Shown: piece by piece, positions 14,057-20,967 of the stretch
Numbering within the stretch: position 1 is the first letter of the stretch
Layout of the letters: each line of letters opens with the position of its first letter
Assembly (NCBI GenBank): GCA_050248375.1
Contig: JBFWSL010000008.1
Span: 1-30,373, forward strand
Source: JAYZVT01 sp050248375
Lineage (GTDB): Bacteria; Pseudomonadota; Alphaproteobacteria; Rhizobiales; Methyloligellaceae
Length of the DNA: 30,373 nucleotides
Direction of reading: 5' to 3'
Program-made: the position numbers and the translations under genes
Notes under the pieces: model-generated
Database searches by the model: none
Seen by the model: the letters and a program-made list of their open reading frames with translations, nothing else
Told to the model about the DNA's origin: nothing

Positions 14057-15832
14057 ATGGAACTCGCGCAAGGACTGTCGTTTGCCGTCATCGCGGGAAC
14101 CATGGCGCTGTTCATCTGGGGGCGCTGGAGCTACGACGTCGTTGCCGTGTTCTCGCTGCTTACCGCCGTCGCCGTCGGCATCGTACCTGCGGACGAGGCA
14201 TTCTCCGGCTTCAGCGACGACATCCTGTTCATCATCGCGGGCGCCCTCATCATCAGCGCAGCCGTTTCGCGGTCCGGCGTCGTGGAAAGTGTCATGGGCC
14301 GTCTCGGGCCCTACCTGACGACAACGCGAAGGCAGGTTCTGGTCCTGACCGCAACGGTGACGTTGATGTCCGGCTTCGTGAAGAACATCGGCGCGTTGGC
14401 AATCCTCATTCCGGTCGCGCTGCAGCTCGCCCGCCGCACCCAGAGCACGCCCGCCAACCTCATGATGCCGCTGGCCTTCGGTTCGTTGCTCGGCGGCATC
14501 GTGACCCTGGTGGGCACCACGCCCAACATCGTCGTTTCCCGTCTGCGCGAGGATCTGGTCGGCGAGCCCTTCCGCATGTTCGACTTCGCGCCGGTGGGCG
14601 CCACGCTGGCGGTTCTCGGCGTTATCTTCCTCACTTTCGCCTACCGCATCCTGCCGTCCGACCGCAAAGGCGCGGTATCCATGGACGAAGCCTTCAAGGT
14701 GGACGACTACATCACCGAGGCACAGGTCCTGAAGACCTCGGCCATCAATGGCAAGACGCTCGCCGACCTCGAGAAAATCGGCAACAACGAGGTCGAGGTC
14801 ACCACCGTCCTGCGCCGGCGCAAGCGCCACAGCTCGCCGGCTTCCAGGTGGCAGTTCAAGACCTGGGACGTATTGCTCCTGCAGGGAGAGCCCGCCGCGC
14901 TCAGCTCGGTCGTCACCGACGCCGGACTGAAGCTCGTCCGGCACGGCAAGATTCCGGAGATCGACACCTCGCGCGAGGAAATCGGCGCCATGGAGGCGAT
15001 CGTCGGGGAGAATTCCTCCCTTGTCGGCAAGACACCCGTGGAGGCGCGGCTCTACGCGCTGCACCATGTAAACCTCCTGGCCGTCAGCCGCGGCGGCCGC
15101 CGTGTGGTGCAGCGCATCAGCTCGGTCCGCTTCCGGGCAGGCGACGTGATCGTGCTCAGCGGCAACACCAGCGTCATGCCCGAAACGCTGCGCGAGCTCG
15201 ATTGCCTGCCGCTTGCACAGCGCGAACTGAACCTCGGACGGGCGCGCCACCGCTGGCTGCCATTCGCGGTGCTCGCCGCGGCAATGCTGCTGATCGCCCT
15301 GCATCTGGTGCCGGTGTCCCTGGCCTTCTTCGGCGCGGCGTTCCTGCTGCTGCTGGCCGGGTCGCTGACCCTGAGCGAAGCCTATGACGCGGTCGAGTGG
15401 CCGATCCTGGTACTGTTCGGGGCGCTGATTCCCGTGTCCCGGACCCTGCAGACCACGGGCGCCGCCGACCTCGTCGCCGGGGCGCTTGCAGACGCATCGA
15501 ACTTCCTGCCGGGTCTCGGCACCCTGGCGCTGATGATGGTTGTGGCCATGGCGGTGACGCCTTTCCTCAACAATGCGGCTACCGTGCTCGTCATGGCGCC
15601 CATAGCCGCCGGCTTCGCCAAGAGCCTGGGGTACAGCCCCGATCCCTTCCTCATGGCCGTGGCGGTGGGAGCGGGCTGCGACTTCCTCACCCCTATCGGA
15701 CACCAGAGCAACACCCTGGTGATGGGTCCTGGCGGCTATCGCTTCGGGGACTACTGGAAGCTCGGCCTGCCCCTTTCCGTGCTGGTCGTCGTCGTGGGCG
15801 TGCCGCTCATCGCGCTGTTCTGGCCGCTGTGA
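14057..15832 (+). CDS. SLC13-family carrier with central RCK_C domains
   Basis: A 591-residue inner-membrane transporter of the divalent anion/sodium symporter (SLC13, CitT-like) type. Hydrophobic helices fill about 1-195 and 395-591. The helical-hairpin signatures are SGFVKNIGALAILIP with GGIVTLVGTTPNIVVS in the first half and TPFLNNAATVLVMAP with DFLTPIGHQSNTLVMGPGGY in the second. Between them, about 210-390, two TrkA-C/RCK_C-type domains appear, for example around ITEAQVLKTSAINGKTLADL and IVGENSSLVGKTPVEARL, which in relatives are cytoplasmic ligand sensors. Substrate (sulfate, dicarboxylate or other) cannot be told. The ATG has GGGACGGGG just upstream. Its last 26 bases overlap the convergent L,D-transpeptidase gene. 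Confidence 0.9.
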   Translation: MELAQGLSFAVIAGTMALFIWGRWSYDVVAVFSLLTAVAVGIVPADEAFSGFSDDILFIIAGALIISAAVSRSGVVESVMGRLGPYLTTTRRQVLVLTATVTLMSGFVKNIGALAILIPVALQLARRTQSTPANLMMPLAFGSLLGGIVTLVGTTPNIVVSRLREDLVGEPFRMFDFAPVGATLAVLGVIFLTFAYRILPSDRKGAVSMDEAFKVDDYITEAQVLKTSAINGKTLADLEKIGNNEVEVTTVLRRRKRHSSPASRWQFKTWDVLLLQGEPAALSSVVTDAGLKLVRHGKIPEIDTSREEIGAMEAIVGENSSLVGKTPVEARLYALHHVNLLAVSRGGRRVVQRISSVRFRAGDVIVLSGNTSVMPETLRELDCLPLAQRELNLGRARHRWLPFAVLAAAMLLIALHLVPVSLAFFGAAFLLLLAGSLTLSEAYDAVEWPILVLFGALIPVSRTLQTTGAADLVAGALADASNFLPGLGTLALMMVVAMAVTPFLNNAATVLVMAPIAAGFAKSLGYSPDPFLMAVAVGAGCDFLTPIGHQSNTLVMGPGGYRFGDYWKLGLPLSVLVVVVGVPLIALFWPL

Positions 15833-16682
15833 CGTCCCGGGCGGCCGGGCAGGTCATGCGCAGCGGCGTCACGCCCGCTTCATCGGACGTGGCTGGCTCC
15901 GTAACGTAGCGCCGTTTGCAAAGCGCCACCTTCGGAGGCAGCTTGCTGCGCTCGAACAGGTCGCTGCCCCGCTTCAGGTCGCTCCAGAAATCGCTCCAGC
16001 GGTCCTGTCCGTAGAGCGCCATGTTCCATCCACTCATGCGGAAGGGATAGACATGCACGTGGAACCTCGGCTGCCCCTCGTCGAAGGCGGCCGTGATCAG
16101 CTCCCAGATCTCGTCGATCACGCCGTTGGTCATGGCATAGCACCCGATTGAGGAGCAGCCGCCATGCACCATCAGAAACGAACCGGTGCGTCCATGGGCC
16201 TTGTCGAAGGCATTGGGGAAGCCGAGGTTGAAGGAACGGTGCCAGCGGCTGTTGGGATTGAGCTGCGCCCGCGCGACCGTATAGAAGCCCTCCGGGCTCT
16301 GGCGGTCGCCTTCCCTCAGCTTCGGACCGAGACGGCCGGACCACCGGCATATGGGATATGTGGCGAACAGGACATAACGGTCCTGCTTCTTCATCCACAG
16401 CTCCAGTTCATGCTCCCACTTGAAGATGCGCATGAACACCGGAGCCCCCGCGGCGAGCCCTTTTTCCTTCAGGCGCTCGCGCAGCCTGTGCAGGTCCGGC
16501 GTTCCCCTGAGCGGCAGGCCCAGGCGCAAACGGACCCTGTGCTCGACCCAGCGCAGGTCGCTGCCGATCGACTGCACCGCCTCGCGGCCCGTGGATGTCG
16601 CCATGGCGGCGACGCCTCCAAGCAGCAGAATGAGGAACAGCGGCAAGGCAAGAGCGCGCCGCCTGCGCGGTAGCGGGGACAT
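15807..16682 (-). CDS. L,D-transpeptidase (YafK/YkuD-type), membrane-anchored
   Basis: This 291-residue protein has a basic N-terminus (RRRR) and one hydrophobic segment (about 11-28) with no clear cleavage site or lipobox, so it is likely anchored in the inner membrane facing the periplasm. The catalytic region contains MVHGGCSSIGCYAM: His173 and, by family alignment, Cys181. YafK-type enzymes act on peptidoglycan cross-links or on lipoprotein-murein bonds; which applies here is unknown. The catalytic region is about half identical by eye to the next gene upstream, so the two are tandem paralogs. The ATG at 16682 is preferred to a TTG at 16688. It ends in an unusual Ala/Thr/Arg-rich tail encoded in the 26 bases that overlap the carrier gene. 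Confidence 0.88.
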   Translation of the reverse strand: MSPLPRRRRALALPLFLILLLGGVAAMATSTGREAVQSIGSDLRWVEHRVRLRLGLPLRGTPDLHRLRERLKEKGLAAGAPVFMRIFKWEHELELWMKKQDRYVLFATYPICRWSGRLGPKLREGDRQSPEGFYTVARAQLNPNSRWHRSFNLGFPNAFDKAHGRTGSFLMVHGGCSSIGCYAMTNGVIDEIWELITAAFDEGQPRFHVHVYPFRMSGWNMALYGQDRWSDFWSDLKRGSDLFERSKLPPKVALCKRRYVTEPATSDEAGVTPLRMTCPAARDVTAARTAR

Positions 16683-16729
16683 GGCCAAGGGTTAGCGCGA
16701 CCGCGGCACAACCGCAAATAACGGATCGA

Positions 16730-17698
16730 CTACTGGCCCAGGCGGGAATTGTTGCGGAAGGCGAAACCGGAATAGGTCGGCTGCGCCGGGGCGAAACCGA
16801 ACGTGTTCACCGGCGCGGGCGAACCTTCCGCCGAGCGCGGGATCTGGCCGAGACCCGCCGGACGCGGTGCAACCGCCGGCCCCGCCGCCTGCTGGATCGC
16901 GGGCGGTGCGGGCTGGTAGGCCTGCATGGGCAAACGTTCGAAGGCCGGGCACGAACCCGCCGGATCGACCTTGCCGGAGTCGAGGAAGGCGACGTTCACC
17001 AGGTACTGCTTCCCGCAGACCTCCACCTTCGGCGGCTGCCGCGTATACTCGAAGTAGTCGGAGCCCTGCTTGAGCTGCTTCCAGAACCCAGCCCACTCGT
17101 TCTTCGCGTGGCGCTTCATGTTGTCCGGCGTCATGCGGAACGGATAGGCATGCACGTCGAAAGCTTCCTGGCCGCCGACGAAGGCCTCGCGCGCCAGCGC
17201 GTAGATTTCCTCGATCAGGGCGTCCGTCATCGCGTAGCACCCGGCCGACTTGCAATCGCCATGCACCATCAGATGCGCGCCGGTACGCTTGTGCGACCGG
17301 TCATAGGCGTTCGGATAGCCGAGGTTGAACGACAGGTGGAAGGAGCTGTTCGGGTTCATCTGCTTGGCGGCAACCCGGTAGAATCCTTCCGGCGCCTGCT
17401 TGTCGCCTGTCGCGAGCTTCGGACCCAGCAGGCCCGACCAGTTGCAGATGGGATAGGTCTTGAACAGGTGGTAATAGCCGTCGTCCTTGGCCTTCCACAC
17501 TTCCAGTTCGGACTCTTCCTTGTAGATGCGGATGAAAATGGGCGCGTCCTCGCGCATGCCCTTCTGGGCAAGCAGCGCCTTCGCCTCCGGCGAAAGCGGC
17601 TTCATTGCAGGCGTCGTGATCTGTCCGCATCCGGCCAGGCCGAGCGTCAGAACCAGCGCCAGAAGCGCTAACCAGTTCAACTTGGTGTCCCCATCCAT
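16730..17698 (-). CDS. L,D-transpeptidase (YafK/YkuD-type), lipoprotein
   Basis: This 322-residue protein starts with a lipoprotein signal: hydrophobic LALLALVLTLG then LAGC with the lipidated Cys24. The catalytic region (about 50-235) has FIRIYKEESELEVW, TYPICNWSGLLGPKL, PEGFYRV and MVHGDCKSAGCYAM with His146 and Cys154. A Pro/Ala-rich C-terminal tail (about 255-322) is absent from its paralog. The residue after Cys24 is Gly, not Asp, so sorting to the outer membrane is plausible (inference). The ATG at 17698 is supported by AAGGGG 8 bases upstream; a longer frame from 17737 would hide the lipobox. The paralog follows 47 bases downstream, so both are probably co-transcribed. A dyad with a CtrA-like box is upstream. 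Confidence 0.9.
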   Translation of the reverse strand: MDGDTKLNWLALLALVLTLGLAGCGQITTPAMKPLSPEAKALLAQKGMREDAPIFIRIYKEESELEVWKAKDDGYYHLFKTYPICNWSGLLGPKLATGDKQAPEGFYRVAAKQMNPNSSFHLSFNLGYPNAYDRSHKRTGAHLMVHGDCKSAGCYAMTDALIEEIYALAREAFVGGQEAFDVHAYPFRMTPDNMKRHAKNEWAGFWKQLKQGSDYFEYTRQPPKVEVCGKQYLVNVAFLDSGKVDPAGSCPAFERLPMQAYQPAPPAIQQAAGPAVAPRPAGLGQIPRSAEGSPAPVNTFGFAPAQPTYSGFAFRNNSRLGQ

Positions 17699-17728
17699 AC
17701 GCAGTGCCCCTTGCGCACGACGTTCACC

Positions 17729-17763
17729 ATCGGGCAACGCAGGTTAATACAGAGTTACCCGAT
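17729..17763 (-). promoter_or_regulatory. Dyad and CtrA-like box upstream of the lipoprotein transpeptidase
   Basis: ATCGGGCAAC (17729-17738) and GTTACCCGAT (17754-17763) form a 10-base inverted repeat with one mismatch around 15 bases. Inside it, TTAA-N7-TTAC (17744-17758) is one base off the CtrA consensus TTAA-N7-TTAA, and on the minus strand TATTAA (17748-17743) could be a -10 element about 45 bases before the ATG. No good -35 is visible. Confidence 0.4.
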
Positions 17764-17868
17764 TGAGAACGGCATTCATGGCAGGCCGCCCGGCGGTCGT
17801 GCAAGCGACTTTATGGTGAAAAAAGTGACATCATTTGGAAGAAATCTAGGAATTCTGCGGAGTCAGGC

Positions 17869-18825
17869 CTAAAGGGGCCGGCCGATATCCAGATATTTCT
17901 GGCGCCGGGCCCGGCGGACATCTTCCCCGCTCATGCCGTCAAAGGCAGCTATGGCACGGTTAATGGCGTCACCGGCCGCCCGGATGGCCTTGAGAGGGTC
18001 GCGGTGGGCGCCACCGGTTGGCTCCGCCACGATCTCGTCGACAACCCTGAATTCCAGCAGATCCTGGGCGGTAATCCGCATATTGGTCGCCGCGTCCTTG
18101 GCCCGGGCCGAATCCCGCCACAGGATCGAGGCCGCCGCTTCGGGCGACGCCACCGTATAGATGGCATGCTCGAGCATGATTACCGTGTTCGCCGACGCGA
18201 TGGCCACGGCCCCGCCCGAACCGCCCTCGCCGATCACCGCCGTCACCAGCGGGACCGTCAGTCCCAGACAGCAGTCGGTGCAGCGGGCGATGGCTTCCGA
18301 CTGCCCGCGCTCTTCCGCGCCGACCCCGGGATAGGCGCCCGCCGTATCGACGAGAGAGATGGCCGGCAACCCGAAGCGATCGGCCAGTTCCAGCAGGCGG
18401 ATCGCCTTGCGGTAGCCCTCGGGACGGGCCATGCCGAAATTGTGCTGCAACCGGGTTTCCGTATCGGACCCCTTCTCCTGACCCACCACCACCACGGCAC
18501 GGCCCGCGAAACGTCCGAGCCCGCCGACAATGGCGTGGTCTTCCGAATAGAGACGGTCGCCGGCAAGCGGCGTGAAGTCCTCTATGAGTTCGCGGATGTA
18601 ATCCATGCAGTGCGGACGGTCGGGATGCCGCGCCACCTGCGTCTTCTGCCACGGCGACAGGTTGGCGTAGGTATCCTTGAGCGCCGTGCGCGCCTTGATC
18701 TCAAGCTTCGACAATTCGTCGGTGATGGAGACGCCGTCGTCCTCGCCGCCCGAGAGCGCACGGAGTTCGGCCACTTTCGTCTCAAGCTCGGCAATCGGCT
18801 TTTCGAAATCGAGATACGTACGCAT
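17869..18825 (-). CDS. accA: Acetyl-CoA carboxylase carboxyltransferase, alpha subunit
   Basis: AccA with AccD transfers carboxyl from biotin carrier protein to acetyl-CoA, making malonyl-CoA for fatty acid synthesis. The 318-residue protein is the normal length. It opens with a coiled region (LDFEKPIAELETKVAEL), then the crotonase-fold core with RLQHNFGMARPEGYRKA (about 128-144), SLVDTAGAYPGVGAEERGQS, GEGGSGGAVAI and the SPEAAASILWRD segment. It lies between xerD (130 bases upstream) and the transpeptidases on the same strand, but with its own upstream region carrying a perfect TTGACA and direct repeats. accD is not in the window, as usual for proteobacteria. No clear terminator follows. Confidence 0.97.
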   Translation of the reverse strand: MRTYLDFEKPIAELETKVAELRALSGGEDDGVSITDELSKLEIKARTALKDTYANLSPWQKTQVARHPDRPHCMDYIRELIEDFTPLAGDRLYSEDHAIVGGLGRFAGRAVVVVGQEKGSDTETRLQHNFGMARPEGYRKAIRLLELADRFGLPAISLVDTAGAYPGVGAEERGQSEAIARCTDCCLGLTVPLVTAVIGEGGSGGAVAIASANTVIMLEHAIYTVASPEAAASILWRDSARAKDAATNMRITAQDLLEFRVVDEIVAEPTGGAHRDPLKAIRAAGDAINRAIAAFDGMSGEDVRRARRQKYLDIGRPL

Positions 18826-18917
18826 CCGCCGCCCGTTTGTGGCCCGCCGGGAAGCGCGGGCCGGAATGCTTGGTTTTCTTACAGAATTACCACTTTAGTT
18901 GGGCCCGACGATGCAGC

Positions 18918-18939
18918 CTGTCAAGCCGTCTGGCAAGCC
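18918..18939 (-). promoter_or_regulatory. Direct repeats with TTGACA upstream of accA
   Basis: On the minus strand GGCTTGCCAG (18939-18930) and GGCTTGACAG (18927-18918) are near-identical 10-mers at 12-base spacing. The second holds a perfect TTGACA (18924-18919) about 95 bases before the accA ATG. No good -10 lies at 16-18 bases, so this is a candidate -35 or a regulator site. Confidence 0.35.
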
Positions 18940-18955
18940 TGTGTAAAATCAAGCG

Positions 18956-20011
18956 TTAACCGGACCGCCCCTTGCCCACGCGTTTGCCCGCACCGCCGCC
19001 GGCGGGCGGACGCCCCGCCCCGCCGGGGAGCGGATGTCCGGCCCCGCCGGCGAGCGGATGATGCGTAAGCACGAGTTGCCGCAGCCGCTCTTCAAGCACA
19101 TGCGTGTAAATCTGCGTTGTCGAGATGTCGGCATGGCCGAGCAACTGTTGCACGGCGCGCAGCTCGGCGCCCCGCTCGAGCAGATGGCTGGCGAAGGCAT
19201 GCCGCAGCACATGGGGGGACAGCCGTGCCGGGTCGATGCCGGCCCTCGCCGCCACCGCCTTCAGCTCCTGCGCGAAGCGCTGCCGCGTCAGATGCCCCTG
19301 GCCCGACGAGGAAGGAAACAGCCACGGCGATCGCGCCAGAGCGGGCGAATTCGCCTCCAGCTCGTCCACATAGCAGGCAAGCGCCTCCAGTGCCGCGCGC
19401 GACAACGGCACCATGCGCTCGCGTCCGCCCTTGCCCCGCACGGTCAGCACCCGGTCCCTTGTCTTCGCCACGCTGCGCGGCAGCGACACCAGCTCCGACA
19501 CGCGCAACCCCGTGGCGTAGAGAATCTCGACCAGGCAGTTCATCCTGAGCGTCCGGAGCCGGCCCCCGCCCTCCTTCGCCTCGCGCCCGGCCGGTTCTGT
19601 CGCTGCCTTCAGCAGCCGGTCCACGTCGTCCACTGACAGCACCTTGGGCAGAGGACGGCTCCGCTTGGGCCCCTCGATGGAGGCCGCCGGATCGTCCTTG
19701 CGATACTCCTCGGCGTACAGGAACCGGTAGAACTGCCGAAGCGCCGACAGTCGCCGCGCCCGGGAGGAGGACGCCAGCCCGGCCGAGGTCAGCGTTTCCA
19801 GGTAATCGGAGATATCCTCGCCGCGCGCGTTCGAGGCGCTACGGCGCCGCCTGGAAAGAAAGGCGAGGAAGTCGGCGAGGTCGCGGGCATAGGCTTCCAG
19901 GGTGTTGGGCGCCGCGCCGCGCTCCGCGCTCAGCATTTCGAGGAACAGCGCCACATGCCGGTCCGGTGTGGACCCGTCGCCGCCCGTCCTGCCAGATGGC
20001 CTTCCCGCCAT
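18956..20011 (-). CDS. xerD: Tyrosine recombinase XerD
   Basis: XerD with XerC resolves chromosome dimers at dif, activated by FtsK. The 351-residue protein has a SAM-like N-terminal core-binding domain (about 17-105) and a catalytic domain (about 120-315). All active residues are visible: Arg170 (ATGLRVSEL), Lys194 (RGKGGRER), His267 and Arg270 (HVLRHAF), His293 (LGHADIS) and Tyr302 (TQIYTHV). It is about 50 residues longer than E. coli XerD, partly from a C-terminal tail of octapeptide repeats (about 317-340), then a basic end GKRVGKGRSG. The position beside aroK and accA supports XerD over XerC or a phage integrase. A 46-residue membrane protein gene lies 15 bases upstream on the same strand. 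Confidence 0.93.
   Translation of the reverse strand: MAGRPSGRTGGDGSTPDRHVALFLEMLSAERGAAPNTLEAYARDLADFLAFLSRRRRSASNARGEDISDYLETLTSAGLASSSRARRLSALRQFYRFLYAEEYRKDDPAASIEGPKRSRPLPKVLSVDDVDRLLKAATEPAGREAKEGGGRLRTLRMNCLVEILYATGLRVSELVSLPRSVAKTRDRVLTVRGKGGRERMVPLSRAALEALACYVDELEANSPALARSPWLFPSSSGQGHLTRQRFAQELKAVAARAGIDPARLSPHVLRHAFASHLLERGAELRAVQQLLGHADISTTQIYTHVLEERLRQLVLTHHPLAGGAGHPLPGGAGRPPAGGGAGKRVGKGRSG
19006..19061 (-). repeat. 24-bp tandem repeat encoding the XerD tail
   Basis: Two full 24-base units (19006-19029 and 19030-19053) and a partial third (from 19054) begin GCGGA and contain CCCCGCCGG. In frame they encode octapeptides of the type HPLAGGAG / HPLPGGAG. The period is a multiple of three, so copy change would not shift the xerD frame. 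Confidence 0.65.
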
Positions 20012-20026
20012 GACCGAGCTCCGGGG

Positions 20027-20167
20027 TTATTTCGGAGTGATGTTCCGCACCGACTTGCTGATTTCCTTGGGTTCCGGCTCGAAATAGTTGGCCAGCACGA
20101 AGATGGCCGTGTAGCCAAGGCCGGCGAGAAAGCCGCAAATCACGATGAATCGGAACAATGTCGGCAT
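20027..20167 (-). CDS. 46-residue single-pass membrane microprotein
   Basis: The frame reads MPTLFRFIVICGFLAGLGYT, then AIFVLANYFEPEPKEIS, ending KSVRNITPK. Residues 5-27 form one hydrophobic helix; after it comes a conserved-looking FEPEPKEI patch and a basic tail. A strong purine-rich ribosome site (AGGGGCGGGA) directly precedes the ATG, supporting translation. xerD starts 15 bases after its stop, so the two are likely one operon, divergent from aroK. From memory, short proteins of this layout occur between aroK and xerD in other alphaproteobacteria, sometimes misannotated; this could not be checked. Function is unknown. It is too short for usual gene-calling limits. Confidence 0.75.
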   Translation of the reverse strand: MPTLFRFIVICGFLAGLGYTAIFVLANYFEPEPKEISKSVRNITPK

Positions 20168-20211
20168 TCCCGCCCCTTTTTGCAGCGCTTGTGCGGCGGC
20201 GAGGGCGCCAC

Positions 20212-20241
20212 TTGCCCCTGTTAACGCCGATGAACTATTGA
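20212..20241 (+). promoter_or_regulatory. Weak candidate promoter for aroK
   Basis: TTGCCC (20212-20217) and TATTGA (20236-20241) are 18 bases apart, with about half of consensus bases matched. It would drive the aroK-aroB-DUF21 operon with a leader of about 78 bases. Only spacing and position support it. Confidence 0.22.
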
Positions 20242-20325
20242 ATTAGCCTTCCCGTGACCCGAAAAGTAAGAGACCGTGCGCTCTACTTGCAACATGAATC
20301 CGGTTCAACCCTTGAGGCAGGTGCC

Positions 20326-20967
20326 ATGAGATTCGGGCTGCGCGCCCGCCAGCGGGACCGCAAGAAGGACAAGGCCACCCGCATCGGCAGCCGCCTGGGC
20401 GACAAGAGCGTTGTGCTCATCGGCCTGATGGGCGCAGGCAAGACGGCCGTTGGCCGCCGGCTGGCGAGCCAGTTGTCCCTGCCCTTCGTGGACGCCGACA
20501 GCGAGATCGAGCGGGCCGCCGGCATGACCGTCAGCGAGATATTCAACGGTCACGGGGAAGCCTATTTCCGCGAAGGCGAGCGCAAGGTCATCGCGCGCCT
20601 GCTGGAGAACGGCCCGCAGGTGCTGGCCACCGGCGGCGGCGCCTACATGAATGAAGACACGCGCCGCAACGTCGCCGCGCGAGGTGTATCGGTATGGCTG
20701 CGGGCCGACCTGCCGGTGCTGCTCGAACGCGTGGCGCGGCGGGACAACAGGCCGCTGCTGAAGCGCGGCGACCCGGCCGAGATCATGAAGAAGCTCATGG
20801 ACGAACGTTATCCCATCTACGAGCAGTCGGACATCACGGTCCGCAGCCGCGACGTTCCCCACGACGTGATCGTGGACGAGATCGTCAACGCCCTCGACCG
20901 CCAGTTGCGCAAGCACGCCGGCGGCTCCGGCCAGGAAGCCGCCGGCACCGAAGGCGGCGCGCCATGA
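20326..20967 (+). CDS. aroK: Shikimate kinase
   Basis: AroK phosphorylates shikimate with ATP in the chorismate pathway. The 213-residue protein has Walker A GLMGAGKT at 33-40, the shikimate-binding DADSEIE (about 57-63), FNGHGEAYFREGE with its essential Arg, and ATGGGAYM (about 103-110). A basic N-terminal extension of about 25 residues (RARQRDRKKDK) and a Gly/Glu-rich tail make it longer than E. coli AroK. The ATG at 20326 is chosen because GAGG lies 8 bases upstream; an open frame extends to 20254 without such a site. It overlaps aroB as ATGA, so translation of the two is probably coupled. Confidence 0.95.
   Translation: MRFGLRARQRDRKKDKATRIGSRLGDKSVVLIGLMGAGKTAVGRRLASQLSLPFVDADSEIERAAGMTVSEIFNGHGEAYFREGERKVIARLLENGPQVLATGGGAYMNEDTRRNVAARGVSVWLRADLPVLLERVARRDNRPLLKRGDPAEIMKKLMDERYPIYEQSDITVRSRDVPHDVIVDEIVNALDRQLRKHAGGSGQEAAGTEGGAP

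Noticed and set aside
13502..15703. A 733-codon open frame antisense to the end of secA and the SLC13 carrier
   Set aside because: It crosses two genes on the other strand, has His/Arg/Gln-rich low-complexity translation and no ribosome site or domain.
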